A stretch of 64,000 bases of DNA. It comes from an uncultured Christensenella sp. GTDB taxonomy: Bacteria; Bacillota; Clostridia; Christensenellales; UBA3700. A program made the translations under genes and the position numbers. Below, in pieces: positions 40,720-51,753 of the stretch. Location: contig CASERZ010000001.1 in assembly GCA_949290515.1 (NCBI GenBank), forward strand, positions 1-64,000, in the 5' to 3' direction. Every line of letters begins with the position of its first letter. Within the stretch, counting starts at the first letter, position 1. The notes under the pieces were generated by a model that saw nothing but the letters and a program-made list of their open reading frames with translations, did no database searches and had not been told where the DNA came from.

Positions 40720-41712
40720 ATGACGGAAATTTTGACTGGAAAAGAAGGAATAGAACGTGCGGCTGAACTTATAAAGAAAGGGGAAGTCGTCGTTTTTCCT
40801 ACGGAAACGGTGTACGGTCTGGGTGCAAACGTTTTCGATAAAAACGCCGTACGCAAGATTTTCGAAGTCAAGGGCAGACCTATGGACAATCCGCTCATCG
40901 TGCATATAGCCGATATAGCGCAAATAGACAAACTTGCTTGCGAAGTTACTTTGCAGGCACGAAAAGTGATGCAAGCGTTTATGCCCGGACCGATAACGGT
41001 TATTGTAAAAAAGTCGGACGCAATTCCCGACGAAGTAAGCGCGGGACTTAAGACAGTAGGCATACGTTTTCCTTTTCACGCGGTAGCGCAAGAATTTATA
41101 AGAGCGTGCGGTGTACCTATAGCCGCACCGTCGGCAAATACCTCGACTAAGATAAGTCCTACTACGGCAGAACACGTATATGAGGATTTGAAGGGAAAAG
41201 TGGAGATAATATTACAGGGCGGCAGCTGTCAGGTAGGCATAGAGTCTACGATACTCGATATGAGTACCGAAATTCCTACGATTTTGCGCCCCGGCGCGAT
41301 AACCGAAGAAATGCTTACAGAAGTTTTGGGCGAAGTCAAGACTTTCAGCGGAAAAATCGTGGTAGCGAAAGCTCCCGGAATGAAATACAAGCATTATGCG
41401 CCCGATTGCGATATGGTTGTGGCAGAAAACGTTCAACACGCGCTAGAGGCATACAGACAAAGCGTGTCGAGAGGAGAAAATCCCGTTGTGCTAGCAAAGA
41501 CGGATTACATAGCCGAGATGAAAAAAACTTTGGACGTCAACGCAATAGATTTGGGAGCAAGCGACGAAGAAGTGATGCACAACGTCTTTGCCGCTATGCA
41601 TACGGCGCAGGACAAATACGGTTTTATCGTATGTCAGGACTTCGGGGACAAGGGCGTGGCAAAATCTGTTATGAACAGAGTCAATAAAGCTAGCGGAGGT
41701 AACAGGGTATGA
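40720..41712 (+). CDS. tsaC: Threonylcarbamoyl-AMP synthase (Sua5/YwlC)
   Basis: 330 aa, so the long Sua5 form: a YrdC domain (about 1-200; VVVFPTETVYGLGANVFD, KGRPMDNPLIVHI, PSANTSTKISPT) plus a C-terminal Sua5 domain (about 225-325) joined by PGMKYKHYAPDC, the linker typical of Sua5. It makes threonylcarbamoyl-AMP from threonine, bicarbonate and ATP for the t6A37 modification of tRNAs. It overlaps the phosphatase gene by 4 nt; tsaC-phosphatase-rpiB is the order of ywlC, ywlE and ywlF in Bacillus. Confidence 0.96.
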   Translation: MTEILTGKEGIERAAELIKKGEVVVFPTETVYGLGANVFDKNAVRKIFEVKGRPMDNPLIVHIADIAQIDKLACEVTLQARKVMQAFMPGPITVIVKKSDAIPDEVSAGLKTVGIRFPFHAVAQEFIRACGVPIAAPSANTSTKISPTTAEHVYEDLKGKVEIILQGGSCQVGIESTILDMSTEIPTILRPGAITEEMLTEVLGEVKTFSGKIVVAKAPGMKYKHYAPDCDMVVAENVQHALEAYRQSVSRGENPVVLAKTDYIAEMKKTLDVNAIDLGASDEEVMHNVFAAMHTAQDKYGFIVCQDFGDKGVAKSVMNRVNKASGGNRV

Positions 41713-42191
41713 AAGTATTGTTTGTTTGTACCGGCAACACTTGCCGTTCTCCTATGGCTCAGGCCGTACTTCAAAAAAGGCTTGACGACAGGGACGATAC
41801 TTCGACGCAAGTAGACAGCGCGGGTATATTTTGCGGTTACGGTCAGCCTATGAGCGTGAATACCGCAAAAATCATAGAGGATATGGGCGTGTTTTTTACT
41901 CATTCTTCTCAGCCCGTTACGCCTAAACTCATAGAAGAGACGGATTTGATAATAACTATGACGCGCGAACATAAAAACATACTCAGCGCGTTCGTGCCAC
42001 CTCAAAAGCTTTATTGTATAGACGACATCACGCACGAGGGGGATATATCCGACCCTTACGGCAAAGATTACGACGCGTATCAAGCCGTACGCGTGCAGCT
42101 CGAAAACAGTATGGATAAAATCGAGGAGTTAATCAGGTCAATATCGGCTGCAAATACGTCGGAAAACGCGGCTGAAAAGCACGATGAATAA
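41709..42191 (+). CDS. Low-molecular-weight protein (arginine/tyrosine) phosphatase
   Basis: 160 aa. The P-loop C7-T-G-N-T-C12-R13-S (CX5R) is at the N-terminus, and the general acid is in ISDPYG near residue 118. The threonine at position 11 of the loop is the feature that lets Bacillus YwlE dephosphorylate arginine rather than tyrosine, so protein-arginine phosphatase activity is possible; gene order also matches ywlE. The start overlaps tsaC by ATGA. Acidic C-terminal tail after the domain. Confidence 0.93.
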   Translation: MKVLFVCTGNTCRSPMAQAVLQKRLDDRDDTSTQVDSAGIFCGYGQPMSVNTAKIIEDMGVFFTHSSQPVTPKLIEETDLIITMTREHKNILSAFVPPQKLYCIDDITHEGDISDPYGKDYDAYQAVRVQLENSMDKIEELIRSISAANTSENAAEKHDE

Positions 42192-42254
42192 AAGCTTATC
42201 AAGCGCGTGAGAATAATAAATACCGTAAACAATAAGTAATACATTACTTATCTA

Positions 42255-42283
42255 TTGCAAAATATAAAAATATATGATAGAAT
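42255..42283 (+). promoter_or_regulatory. Sigma-A promoter of the rpiB / V-ATPase operon
   Basis: TTGCAA (42255-42260), 17-nt spacer, TAGAAT (42278-42283). No other promoter is evident before the V-ATPase genes. Confidence 0.7.
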
Positions 42284-42309
42284 AGTAGAAATATCCAAGT
42301 GAGGTTTAT

Positions 42310-42759
42310 ATGAAAATTGCTATCGGTTGCGACCACGGCGGCATTGTACTCAAGCCTGTTGTGGAAGATGTTTTGAAGAAAAACGGTATCGAAGTCGTAG
42401 ATTACGGTTGTTACGACGAAAATTCCGTAGATTATCCCGATTACGCGCTTAAAGTTGCGGAAGCGGTTTCTCAAGGTCAGGTTGACAAAGGTATAATTCT
42501 CTGCGGAACGGGAATAGGCATAAGTATAGCCGCCAACAAGGTTAAGGGCATAAGAGCGGCAGTATGTCACGATTTGTTTACCGCTGAAATGTGCGCAAGA
42601 CACAACAACGCAAATATTCTGTCTATGGGCGGAAGAGTAGTCGGCAAGGAACTTGCGGCAAAGATGGTGCAGACGTGGCTTGACACTCCTTTCGACGGCG
42701 GAAGACACTGCGGAAGAATAGACAAGATTACCGCGATAGAAAACAAGTATTTTAAATAA
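42310..42759 (+). CDS. rpiB: Ribose-5-phosphate isomerase B
   Basis: 149 aa. IGCDHGG, the catalytic cysteine C65 in ILCGTGIGISIAANK, and CARHNNANILSMGGR identify RpiB (LacA/RpiB family). It interconverts ribulose 5-phosphate and ribose 5-phosphate in the cytoplasm. SD AAGTGAGG precedes the start. The first V-ATPase gene follows after 13 nt, so rpiB appears to be co-transcribed with the ATPase. Confidence 0.95.
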   Translation: MKIAIGCDHGGIVLKPVVEDVLKKNGIEVVDYGCYDENSVDYPDYALKVAEAVSQGQVDKGIILCGTGIGISIAANKVKGIRAAVCHDLFTAEMCARHNNANILSMGGRVVGKELAAKMVQTWLDTPFDGGRHCGRIDKITAIENKYFK

Positions 42760-42772
42760 TCAGGAGACGGTT

Positions 42773-43099
42773 ATGATTGAAGAGATGATTGACAATATTA
42801 TCTCCGCGGAAGAAAAGGCGCAGACGATAATCAAAGAGTCTGTCAACAAATCCAACGAGATTGTCAACGAAGCGCATAAACAGGCGGCGGAACTTGTGGA
42901 AAAAGCCAAGGACGAGCAATACGAAAGCGAGCAAAAGGCAATATCCAAGGGTGAAAAGGACGGAGAGAAACGTCACAACGCCAACATTGCAAAAGCGCGC
43001 AAGCAGGCAGAGGAAATGCCGCTTGCACTCGAAGCAAAGAAAAAAGAAGTTACAGATTGTATCATTAAGGAATTGAAGAGCAGATATGGCAATAAGTAA
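42773..43099 (+). CDS. ntpF: V-type ATPase peripheral-stalk subunit (NtpF, G/H type)
   Basis: 108 aa, almost wholly a charged coiled coil rich in Glu, Lys, Ala and Gln (EMIDNIISAEEKAQTIIKES, then ELVEKAKDEQYESEQKAI). This fits the stalk subunit that dimerises with subunit E and links the catalytic head to subunit I. It is the first ATPase gene and overlaps subunit I by 14 nt, the order known from Enterococcus ntpFIKECGABD. Sequence identity in this family is low, so the call relies on context and coiled-coil pattern. Confidence 0.85.
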   Translation: MIEEMIDNIISAEEKAQTIIKESVNKSNEIVNEAHKQAAELVEKAKDEQYESEQKAISKGEKDGEKRHNANIAKARKQAEEMPLALEAKKKEVTDCIIKELKSRYGNK

Positions 43100-45104
43100 T
43101 ATGCTCAAGTTGCTGTTGATAGGCAACGTAAAAGAGCGTAACAGCTTAATAAAACGCCTGCATAAACTCGGTTGCGTAGAGGTTGCGACCACGGACAAAA
43201 TCGAGAAGATGCAGAGTGCGGATACGGGAGAATACGCTGACAAGTGTAAAGTCAAACTTGCCAGACTGGAGTTTTGTCTCGAGACGGTCAAGTCATACAA
43301 ACCCACCGCGCTCAAACTCGCAAAGGAACAAAAAATAGATTATATCCCCGCAAAGGGAAAGGGACCTTTTCAGACTAGACCGTTAATCAGTTTTGAGGAT
43401 TTTTCAAATCTGAAGGATATCGAGACGGATATCTTTACCCAAATCAGTCAGCTTAAGGAATACACGGACAAAATAATTGCGTTGAGAGCAAAGACTCAGA
43501 AAGAAACCAACGTAATAGCTTCGCTTGCGCCTTATGCGAATATGCACGCGCCTTTTTCCAAGTTTAAGGACACGGCTACTGCTAGCGTGCTTTTGGGAGA
43601 GGTAGCAAAGACGAAGGTTGCTCTGTTTGAAAAGATAGAGAGCGAATACGGCGGCGTATACGAAGTTTTCCAAGGTAGCGGAAACAGCGACGGCGTGGCT
43701 ATCGTGATAGACAAATCCAAGCGTGAAGACATACAGCAGCTTCTCGCCGATACAGAATTTACCGCTTGTTCGATTTCGTCGGACAGTACGCCCGAAGAAA
43801 TGAGAGCGCAGGCGGAGAAAAACCTTGCCGAGACGGAAAAAGAACGCAATCTAGCCATCGAAGCTATAATGACTTTCGAAAATATCTTTGACGACGTAAA
43901 GCGTCTTCACGACTACTTTACTTTGGAAGTTGCAAAGGCGGAGAGCGAAAACCGTACTCAGACAACGTCTTCGACATACTATCTCGAAGCGTGGTTACCT
44001 GAGGGAGAAAAGGACAGAGTAGACAAGGATTTGGAGAATTCTCCTTTGTCGCTGGCATATACGATAAGAGAACCGCTCGAGAGCGAAACGCCTCCCACTT
44101 TTGTGGAGAGCAACGGAGTAGTCGCTCCTTACGAGAGCGTAACAAATATGTTCTCGGTACCTTTCTACAAGGAGATAGACCCCAACCCTTCGGTAGCGTT
44201 TTTCTTCTTCCTGATTTTCGGTATGATGCTGGGCGACGCGGGCTACGGTCTGCTTCTGACTTTGGGTACCGGTATAATTCTCGCTTTGAGAAAGCCCCCT
44301 AAGGGAGAGATGAATCTCGTCAAGATTATGTTTATGGGCGGTATCTCCACGTTTATATGGGGATTCCTCTTCGGTTCGTACTTCGGACTGAGCGCGACGG
44401 ATTTGGGAATATGGTGTTGGTTTAACCCGATAGAAGACCCTATGCCGCTGCTTATTCTCAGTCTTGCGGTAGGCGTAGTGCAGATGTTTTTCGGTATGGC
44501 AATCAATATGGTTGCGCTCATCAAAAAGCATCAGCCTGTATGGGGCATATCGTCGGCTTTCAGCTGGTACTTCCTTGCGCTGGGTATAGGCGGCATATTC
44601 GGAGCTAGCTATATAGGCGCGTGGGCAAAGACGGCAGGTATAGTATTTGCAGTTCTCGGCGTAGTGCTTTTGATGCTTTCGGGTACGTTCGGAAAGCGCG
44701 GAGCAAAGAAGGTTACGGGCGCGCTGTCCAGTCTTTACGGAATAATCAACTTCTTCTCGGATATGATGAGTTATACGCGTATATTCGGTCTGGGACTAGC
44801 GTCGGGCGTAATCGGAATGGTATTCAACGAAATCGCGTCGGTTATCTCGGGTATGATGCCTTTCAAGTTTATGGGAGTGATTGTTACGATAATAATATGT
44901 ATTATCGGTCACACGTTCAACATATCCATAAACGCTTTGGGCGCATACGTTCACAATTCGAGATTGCAGTTTGTCGAATTTTTCGGCAAATTCTATACGG
45001 GCGGCGGAGAGTTGTTCGCGCCTTTGGGTAGTCAGATGAAGTACTACAGAATAGGCGAGCCCGTTGAAGCGAAAAAGGCTTCTAAGAGCAAACAAAAACA
45101 GTAA
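43086..45104 (+). CDS. ntpI: V-type ATPase subunit I (membrane stator)
   Basis: 672 aa. The N-terminal half (about 1-350) is cytoplasmic with long helices that hold the peripheral stalks; the C-terminal half has about seven to eight membrane segments beginning PSVAFFFFLIFGMMLGDAGYG. R565 in MMSYTRIFGLGLASG is the essential arginine facing the rotor ring. It provides the ion half-channels. Ends in a Lys-rich tail. The subunit lies between NtpF and the rotor subunit. Confidence 0.96.
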   Translation: MAISNMLKLLLIGNVKERNSLIKRLHKLGCVEVATTDKIEKMQSADTGEYADKCKVKLARLEFCLETVKSYKPTALKLAKEQKIDYIPAKGKGPFQTRPLISFEDFSNLKDIETDIFTQISQLKEYTDKIIALRAKTQKETNVIASLAPYANMHAPFSKFKDTATASVLLGEVAKTKVALFEKIESEYGGVYEVFQGSGNSDGVAIVIDKSKREDIQQLLADTEFTACSISSDSTPEEMRAQAEKNLAETEKERNLAIEAIMTFENIFDDVKRLHDYFTLEVAKAESENRTQTTSSTYYLEAWLPEGEKDRVDKDLENSPLSLAYTIREPLESETPPTFVESNGVVAPYESVTNMFSVPFYKEIDPNPSVAFFFFLIFGMMLGDAGYGLLLTLGTGIILALRKPPKGEMNLVKIMFMGGISTFIWGFLFGSYFGLSATDLGIWCWFNPIEDPMPLLILSLAVGVVQMFFGMAINMVALIKKHQPVWGISSAFSWYFLALGIGGIFGASYIGAWAKTAGIVFAVLGVVLLMLSGTFGKRGAKKVTGALSSLYGIINFFSDMMSYTRIFGLGLASGVIGMVFNEIASVISGMMPFKFMGVIVTIIICIIGHTFNISINALGAYVHNSRLQFVEFFGKFYTGGGELFAPLGSQMKYYRIGEPVEAKKASKSKQKQ

Positions 45105-45153
45105 TACGTGCGTCCTTGCGGGCGCAACAGTATATAATTACAATTCGATATAA

Positions 45154-45639
<486 letters not shown>

Positions 45640-45657
45640 TCTTAAAGGAAAGGTATT

Positions 45658-46245
45658 ATGAACAACAAAGAAGCTATTATCCAAAAGATATTAGACGACG
45701 CCGAACAAGTCGCAAAGAGCAATATCGACGAAGCGGAGAAGACAGCGCGACAGATAAAGGAAAGGGCTGAGCGTGAGGTAGAAAAGTTCAAGCAAGAAAA
45801 CCTCACCAAGGCAGACGATTTGTATGCCGACGCACTCGAGAGGAGCAAAGTAGTCTCCAATCTCGACTGCAAGAAACTTCTTCTCAATGCAAAAAAAGCT
45901 ACAATCGACAAGGCTTTTGCCGAGGCTGTTGACGACATAATGAAGGACAAGAAAGGCTATCTTTCTCTTATAGAGAAGATGATTTCGTCTTGTGCCGAAG
46001 ACGGCGATACGGTGGTTATTTGCAAAGAGGACGAAAAGGTCATCACCAAAAAATTCGTTACCGACCTTGCCGCAAAAATCGGCAAAAAAGTCACTCTCTC
46101 AAAGGACTTCGGAGACTTTAAAGGCGGCGTAATACTCGAGGGTAAAAATTACGATAAAAATCTCACGCTCGAACTTGAATTGAGCGCAATCAGGCAGGAG
46201 ACGGAGAGCAAAATCTCCAAAATCCTGTTCGGGGGCAAAAAATAG
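45658..46245 (+). CDS. ntpE: V-type ATPase subunit E (peripheral stalk)
   Basis: 195 aa. N-terminal coiled coil (KEAIIQKILDDAEQVAKSN, then EAEKTARQIKERAEREVEKFK) and a C-terminal globular part (about 90-195) with GGVILEGKNYDKNLTLELELSA resembling the family's closing region, RxxxExxI. It pairs with NtpF to form the stalk between the catalytic head and subunit I. Position between K and C agrees with the standard order. SD AAAGGAAAGG. Confidence 0.9.
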   Translation: MNNKEAIIQKILDDAEQVAKSNIDEAEKTARQIKERAEREVEKFKQENLTKADDLYADALERSKVVSNLDCKKLLLNAKKATIDKAFAEAVDDIMKDKKGYLSLIEKMISSCAEDGDTVVICKEDEKVITKKFVTDLAAKIGKKVTLSKDFGDFKGGVILEGKNYDKNLTLELELSAIRQETESKISKILFGGKK

Positions 46246-46248
46246 TCT

Positions 46249-47220
46249 ATGGCAAACAATTATCTCGTTTACTCCAATGCTAGAGTAAAGTCTATGGAAA
46301 ATACTTTCCTCTCCAACGAAAAGATTGTGCGTATGGCATACGCCGACACTTTGGAAGAGGGCGTCAAAGTACTGCTTGAAAGTCAGTACGGCGGTGCTAT
46401 GACCGTAGACGCGGACGATTACGAAAAACTCTTGCAGGCAGAGGATAAGAGAGTTAGTGAGTTTATACTCGACGCAATGCCCAAAAATTGCGGTATGGAA
46501 ACCTTTTTGTTCAAAAACGATTATCACAATCTCAAAGCGTTGGTAAAAGGTAAGTATATGCACGCGGACGACGTAGACTATATGCTTATGCCCAAAGGCA
46601 CATACGATACCGCTACGCTCAAAGAGTACGTCTACGGCGACGATTATTCTGCGCTGTCCAAGACTATGCAACAGGCATTGACGGACGTTGACGCTGCGCG
46701 CGCCAACGGTAACACCAGCCCCAGATTTATAGACGTAACGCTCGAAAAAGCGTGCTACAAAGAGATTACGGACTTTTTGAAAAAGGTCAAGGCACCCGCA
46801 ATACTCAGGTACTGGCAAATCAATATAGATTTGTCCAACGTATCCACCTTCGTAAGAGGTGAAAAGACGGGCAATCCCGACGCGCTCAAAGAAGGATTTA
46901 TCGACGGAGGACTTCTCGGTACGTCTTATTTTTCGGGCGACGTAGCTCAGGTAGTCGAAAAGCTCAGATACTCGGATTATTCAAAGGTCGCAGACTGTCT
47001 GAGAGAGGGCGATATGGTTTCCTTCGAACGTATCTGGGACAATATGCTCCTGGACGTTTTCAAGGAAAAGAGAAACGATATTTTCTCCATATCTCCTATC
47101 GCGGGATTTTACGTGGCAAAAAAGATAGAAATCAAGGTCGTTAGAATGATATGCATTATGCTCAAAAACGACGTTGACAAAGACGTTATCAAAGTCAGAT
47201 TGAGGGAACTGTATGCGTGA
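46249..47220 (+). CDS. ntpC: V-type ATPase subunit C (central-stalk socket)
   Basis: 323 aa, mostly helical: ARVKSMENTFLSNEKIVRMA, LFKNDYHNLKALVKGKYM, APAILRYWQINIDLSNVSTFVRG in parts. The last matches the repeated helical domain motif (DLxNLxxxLRxK). It is the funnel-shaped adaptor that joins the central stalk D/F to the K ring. It starts 4 nt after subunit E and overlaps subunit F by 8 nt. Confidence 0.92.
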   Translation: MANNYLVYSNARVKSMENTFLSNEKIVRMAYADTLEEGVKVLLESQYGGAMTVDADDYEKLLQAEDKRVSEFILDAMPKNCGMETFLFKNDYHNLKALVKGKYMHADDVDYMLMPKGTYDTATLKEYVYGDDYSALSKTMQQALTDVDAARANGNTSPRFIDVTLEKACYKEITDFLKKVKAPAILRYWQINIDLSNVSTFVRGEKTGNPDALKEGFIDGGLLGTSYFSGDVAQVVEKLRYSDYSKVADCLREGDMVSFERIWDNMLLDVFKEKRNDIFSISPIAGFYVAKKIEIKVVRMICIMLKNDVDKDVIKVRLRELYA

Positions 47221-47542
47221 AGGCAAGATTGCCGTAGTAGGCGACAAAGACTTGATATTGGCATTTAAGGCTATCAGTATGGAAACCTTTTGCGCGTCCG
47301 ATAAGGAAGAGGGCGAAAAGGTTATCCGTCAGCTTGCCAAAAACAATTATGCCGTGATTTTCGTCACCGAAGACCTCGCGGCGCAAATGGACGAATTACT
47401 CACGAAATATAAAGTGCGGGCTTATCCTGCCATTATACCTATTCCCACTTCCGCAAAATCCAACGGATACGGAATGAAGGGAATAAGAGCCGACGTGGAA
47501 AGAGCCATCGGCACAGACATATTGTTTAATAAGGAAGATTGA
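47213..47542 (+). CDS. ntpG: V-type ATPase subunit F (central stalk; NtpG)
   Basis: 109 aa. [21 protein letters not shown] at the N-terminus, [15 protein letters not shown] in the middle and PAIIPIPTS near the end are the hallmark blocks of subunit F, a Rossmann-like domain that binds the shaft subunit D. Overlaps subunit C by 8 nt and lies 2 nt before the catalytic subunit A. Confidence 0.93.
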   Translation: MREGKIAVVGDKDLILAFKAISMETFCASDKEEGEKVIRQLAKNNYAVIFVTEDLAAQMDELLTKYKVRAYPAIIPIPTSAKSNGYGMKGIRADVERAIGTDILFNKED

Positions 47543-47544
47543 TT

Positions 47545-49305
47545 ATGCAAGAAGTAGGTAGAATTATCAAAGTTTCAGGACCGCTTATCGTAGCGGAAGG
47601 AATGCGTAACTGCAAGATGTTCGACGTGGTGAGAGTAAGCGAAAACAACCTCATCGGCGAAATCATCGAGTTGAGAGACGACAGGGCTTCCATACAGGTA
47701 TACGAAGAGACGAGCGGTTTGGGTACGGGTGAAAAGGTCGTATCCACCGAGGCTCCTTTGAGCGTAGAACTCGGTCCCGGAATTATCTCGGGTATTTACG
47801 ACGGTATTCAGCGTCCTTTGACAAAACTCGTCGAAACAAGCGGTGACAGAATTGACAGGGGCGTGGATATGCCTGCGCTCGACCACAAGAAGAAGTGGAA
47901 CTTCGAGCCTAAAGTAAAGGCAGGAGACAACGTAGTTGCCGGCGATATTATCGGCGTGGTACAGGAGACCAAGGTTGTAGAACACCGTATAATGGTGCCC
48001 TACGGAGTAGAGGGCGTAGTCAAATCCGTAAAAAAAGGCGAACATACGATTGACGACGATATATGCGTAATTACGACTGCAAAGGGTGACGTAAAGGTCA
48101 AAATGTATCAGAAGTGGCCCGTCAGAAAGGGCAGACCGTTCAAGAGTAAGATGTATCCCGTTGCTCCGCTTATTACGGGTCAGCGTACGATAGATACCTT
48201 CTTCCCCGTGGCAAAGGGCGGCGCGGCTTGTATTCCCGGACCTTTCGGAAGCGGTAAAACAGTCGTTCAGCACCAGCTTGCCAAGTGGTCGGACGCAGAT
48301 ATAATCGTTTACGTAGGCTGCGGCGAACGCGGTAACGAAATGACGGACGTTCTCAACGAATTCCCCGAGCTTATCGACCCTAAGACGGGCGAAGCTCTTA
48401 TGAAGCGTACCGTGCTCATAGCAAACACTTCGGATATGCCTGTTGCGGCTCGTGAAGCTTCTATGTACACGGGCATCACCATAGCCGAGTACTTCAGAGA
48501 TATGGGCTATAACGTAGCTATTATGGCAGACTCTTCTTCGCGTTGGGCAGAGGCACTCAGAGAAATGTCCAGCCGTCTTGAAGAAATGCCCGGCGACGAA
48601 GGTTATCCCGCATATCTCGCGTCAAGACTTGCAAGTTATTACGAAAGGTCGGGTATCGTCACGGCTCTCGGCAGCGATGGACGTACAGGCTCTGTTACTG
48701 CAATCAGCGCGGTATCTCCTCCGGGCGGCGATTTGTCCGAACCCGTTACGCAGGCTACGTTGCGTATCGTCAAGGTATTCTGGGGCTTGAGCTCTTCGCT
48801 CGCTTACAGAAGACACTTCCCCGCAATCGACTGGTTGCAAAGCTATTCGCTTTACGTTGACAGACTGGGAGAATGGTACGGCAAAAACAGCGGCAGAAAA
48901 TGGAACGACAACCGTCAGCAGGCTATGACGATTCTGCAGGAAGAAGCAAACCTCGACGAAATCGTACGACTTGTCGGCGTAGACGCATTGAGCTACGAGG
49001 ACAGACTGACTATGGAAACTGCTAAGTCCATAAGAGAAGACTATCTCCAGCAGGACGCTTTCGATGACGTCGATACCTACGCAAGCCTCAAAAAACAGTT
49101 CAAGATGCTCAATATCATTCTCGAATGTTACAGGCTGAGTAAGGAAGCGTTGAGAAAGGGCGCGGATTTTGACGACATTATAGCTATCGAAGCGAGAGAA
49201 GCTATCGGAAGAATGAAGTATATCCCCGAAAAGCAAATCTCCAAAATCGACGATATACAAAAGGCTATGAAAGAACAGCTTGAAAAGTTGTCCTATATGG
49301 AATAA
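47545..49305 (+). CDS. ntpA: V-type ATPase catalytic subunit A
   Basis: 586 aa. Start at MQEVGRIIK, with AAGGAAG 7 nt upstream. Walker A GPFGSGK238TVVQ, Walker B region [17 protein letters not shown] and the A-subunit-specific non-homologous region (about 110-190, with [13 protein letters not shown]) are present. It hydrolyses or makes ATP at the interface with subunit B. Gene order G-A-B-D is standard. Spacing to B is 10 nt. Confidence 0.97.
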   Translation: MQEVGRIIKVSGPLIVAEGMRNCKMFDVVRVSENNLIGEIIELRDDRASIQVYEETSGLGTGEKVVSTEAPLSVELGPGIISGIYDGIQRPLTKLVETSGDRIDRGVDMPALDHKKKWNFEPKVKAGDNVVAGDIIGVVQETKVVEHRIMVPYGVEGVVKSVKKGEHTIDDDICVITTAKGDVKVKMYQKWPVRKGRPFKSKMYPVAPLITGQRTIDTFFPVAKGGAACIPGPFGSGKTVVQHQLAKWSDADIIVYVGCGERGNEMTDVLNEFPELIDPKTGEALMKRTVLIANTSDMPVAAREASMYTGITIAEYFRDMGYNVAIMADSSSRWAEALREMSSRLEEMPGDEGYPAYLASRLASYYERSGIVTALGSDGRTGSVTAISAVSPPGGDLSEPVTQATLRIVKVFWGLSSSLAYRRHFPAIDWLQSYSLYVDRLGEWYGKNSGRKWNDNRQQAMTILQEEANLDEIVRLVGVDALSYEDRLTMETAKSIREDYLQQDAFDDVDTYASLKKQFKMLNIILECYRLSKEALRKGADFDDIIAIEAREAIGRMKYIPEKQISKIDDIQKAMKEQLEKLSYME

Positions 49306-49315
49306 GGAGTGAAGT

Positions 49316-50731
49316 ATGCTTAAGGAATACAAATCTATAAGAGAAATAGTCGGACCGCTTATGCTGGTTGACGGAGTTGAGGGCGTAACCTACAACGAAC
49401 TTGTCGAGATAAGCGGAAAAGACGGGTCTGTGAGAAGAGGTAAGGTCCTCGAGGTCAACAGAGATAAGGCACTCGTACAGCTTTTCGAGGGAGCGCAGGG
49501 CATACAGATGTCTACGTCCAAGGCAAGATTTTTGGGCAGAAGTCTGGAACTTGCAGTATCGGAAGATATGCTCGGCAGAGTATTCGACGGTCTGGGCAAT
49601 CCCAAGGACGGCGGTGCGCCTATTATCCCCGAAAAGAAACTGGATATAAACGGACAGCCTATAAATCCTGCGGCACGTAACTATCCCGACGAGTTTATAC
49701 AGACGGGTATCTCGGCAATCGACGGACTCAATACGCTCGTAAGAGGACAGAAGCTTCCAGTATTCTCGGCGTCAGGTCTTCCTCACGCAGAGCTTGCGGC
49801 ACAGATAGCAAGACAGGCAAAGGTACTCAACAGCGACAGTAAATTCGCGGTAGTATTCGCAGCTATGGGTATCACCTACGAAGAAGCAGAATTCTTTATG
49901 CAGGATTTCAGAAAGACGGGCGCAATCGAAAGAGCGGTAATGTTTATCAACCTTGCCAACGACCCTGCGGTCGAGCGTATCGCAACGCCCCGTATGGCGT
50001 TGACGGCGGCAGAGTACCTCGCTTTCGACAAGGGTATGCACGTACTCGTAATTATGACGGATATCACAAACTATTGCGAGGCTTTGCGTGAAGTTTCAGC
50101 GGCAAGAAAAGAAGTGCCCGGCAGACGCGGCTATCCCGGATATCTCTATACCGACCTCGCTACGATGTACGAGAGAGCGGGCAGAATTATAGGCAAAGAG
50201 GGAAGTATCACTCAGATACCTATACTTACGATGCCAGAAGACGACAAGACGCACCCTATCCCCGACCTTACGGGATATATTACCGAAGGACAGATAATAT
50301 TCAGCAGAGAACTGTACAAGAAGGGTATGACGCCTCCTATAGACGTACTTCCTTCACTCAGCCGTCTCAAGCAGAAAGGTATAGGCGAAGGCAAGACGAG
50401 AGACGACCACTCGGGAAATATGAACCAGCTTTTCGCGGCGTATGCGAGAGGTAAGGAGTGTAAGGAATTGTCGGCAATTCTCGGTGACGCGGCATTGACT
50501 CCTCTTGACAGACAGTATGCGGCATTCGCAGAAGAATTCGAGAAGAGATATATCAATCAGGGCTTCTATACCAACAGAAGCATAGAGGAAACGCTGCAAA
50601 TCGGTTGGGAACTTCTCACTCTCTTGCCCCGTTCGGAGATGAAGCGTATCAAAGACAAACATCTCGAGCAGTATTACGACCCTATCAAGGCAAAGAGAGA
50701 GCAGGAAGAAAAAGAGCAAAATCAACAATAA
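49316..50731 (+). CDS. ntpB: V-type ATPase regulatory subunit B
   Basis: 471 aa. [17 protein letters not shown] stands where catalytic subunits carry a Walker A, showing the non-catalytic nature; [43 protein letters not shown] in parts is the family signature and supplies the arginine finger for A. Starts after AAGGAGTGAAG. Forms the alternating A3B3 head. Confidence 0.97.
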   Translation: MLKEYKSIREIVGPLMLVDGVEGVTYNELVEISGKDGSVRRGKVLEVNRDKALVQLFEGAQGIQMSTSKARFLGRSLELAVSEDMLGRVFDGLGNPKDGGAPIIPEKKLDINGQPINPAARNYPDEFIQTGISAIDGLNTLVRGQKLPVFSASGLPHAELAAQIARQAKVLNSDSKFAVVFAAMGITYEEAEFFMQDFRKTGAIERAVMFINLANDPAVERIATPRMALTAAEYLAFDKGMHVLVIMTDITNYCEALREVSAARKEVPGRRGYPGYLYTDLATMYERAGRIIGKEGSITQIPILTMPEDDKTHPIPDLTGYITEGQIIFSRELYKKGMTPPIDVLPSLSRLKQKGIGEGKTRDDHSGNMNQLFAAYARGKECKELSAILGDAALTPLDRQYAAFAEEFEKRYINQGFYTNRSIEETLQIGWELLTLLPRSEMKRIKDKHLEQYYDPIKAKREQEEKEQNQQ

Positions 50732-50766
50732 TCCGTGCGCTTCAGCGCGCAGTATAAAGGCGGAAT

Positions 50767-51405
50767 ATGGCAGGAAGATTACAAGTCAATCCTACGAGAA
50801 TGGAGCTTAAAAGGCTCAAGGTAAGACTCAAGACCGCAGTCAGAGGACACAAACTGTTAAAGGATAAGTCCGACGAAATGATAAGAAGGTTTATGGAGTT
50901 TGCCAAACAGAACAAAACGCTCAGAGAGCAGGTAGAGCAAGAATTGTCTACCGCCCTCAGGACTTTTATTGTGGCAAAAGCCGTGAGTGACGATGCGGTA
51001 ATACAAGAAGCAGTTGCTATGCCTTCAAAGACGGTCAAACTCACGATGGACAGCCAGAATATAATGAGCGTAGTAGTTCCCGTTATGGAGCTGATAGAGA
51101 GCGAGAGCAAAGATAAGTATCCCTATTCATTCGGTTCGGTTACGGCAGAGCTAGACAGCTCGATAGCAGTGCTTTCCGGACTTATGCAGAAGATGGTAAA
51201 GCTGGCCGAGATAGAAAAGACCTGCAATATGCTTGCAATCGAAATAGAGAAAAACAGAAGACGCGTCAACGCGCTCGAATACGTAATGATACCTCAGCTG
51301 GAGGAAACGATAAAATTCATTACTATGAAACTCGACGAAAACGAGAGAAGCAATATCGTCCGTCTTGTCAAAGTCAAAGCAATGATTGCACAGGAGAGAG
51401 TATGA
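50767..51405 (+). CDS. ntpD: V-type ATPase central-shaft subunit D
   Basis: 212 aa, long antiparallel coiled coil: VNPTRMELKRLKVRLKTAVRGHKLLKDK at the N-terminus and EIEKNRRRVNALEYVMIPQLEETIKFI near the C-terminus, both shown in parts, are the two conserved helices of the rotor shaft. Couples ATP hydrolysis in A3B3 to ring rotation. Overlaps the next small gene by 4 nt (ATGA). Confidence 0.96.
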   Translation: MAGRLQVNPTRMELKRLKVRLKTAVRGHKLLKDKSDEMIRRFMEFAKQNKTLREQVEQELSTALRTFIVAKAVSDDAVIQEAVAMPSKTVKLTMDSQNIMSVVVPVMELIESESKDKYPYSFGSVTAELDSSIAVLSGLMQKMVKLAEIEKTCNMLAIEIEKNRRRVNALEYVMIPQLEETIKFITMKLDENERSNIVRLVKVKAMIAQERV

Positions 51406-51653
51406 GAAGAGAAAGCGAAAACGGCGCGCAAGCTACGCGTCCCGCAATACTCAAAGACTTGTGTTTTCTGACGGGCGTATTATGTCCTTTGCTCGCGCTG
51501 ATACTTTGTTTTGTCGTCAAGGACGAAGTGTACGCAAAGACTTTCAGGGTAAGTATGATATACGGCTTTGCTCTTTGGGTAGTAGTAGGATTGATTGCAG
51601 GGCTTAATATGTGCGATGCCGATTTGTCGGGCATAAGCAAAGTCAAGGGCTGA
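51402..51653 (+). CDS. Small two-helix membrane protein at the end of the V-ATPase operon
   Basis: 83 aa. Hydrophilic N-terminus (1-18), two predicted membrane helices (about 19-40, DLCFLTGVLCPLLALILCFV, and about 49-68, RVSMIYGFALWVVVGLIAGL), short hydrophilic tail. Translationally coupled to subunit D by a 4-nt overlap and followed by the operon's terminator, so it is made with the ATPase. The position is like AtpZ/AtpI assembly factors in F-type operons or NtpH in Enterococcus, but the sequence is not recognisably related to them. I would treat it as an unknown accessory or assembly protein. Confidence 0.8.
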   Translation: MRRESENGAQATRPAILKDLCFLTGVLCPLLALILCFVVKDEVYAKTFRVSMIYGFALWVVVGLIAGLNMCDADLSGISKVKG

Positions 51654-51753
51654 GGATAAGATACTTAAGGGCTTTTATATAATATTTTATCAATATTTAT
51701 TGCATAAGAGAAATGCGCCTTTAAATCTTTGATAAAAATAGAATAGCAGACGA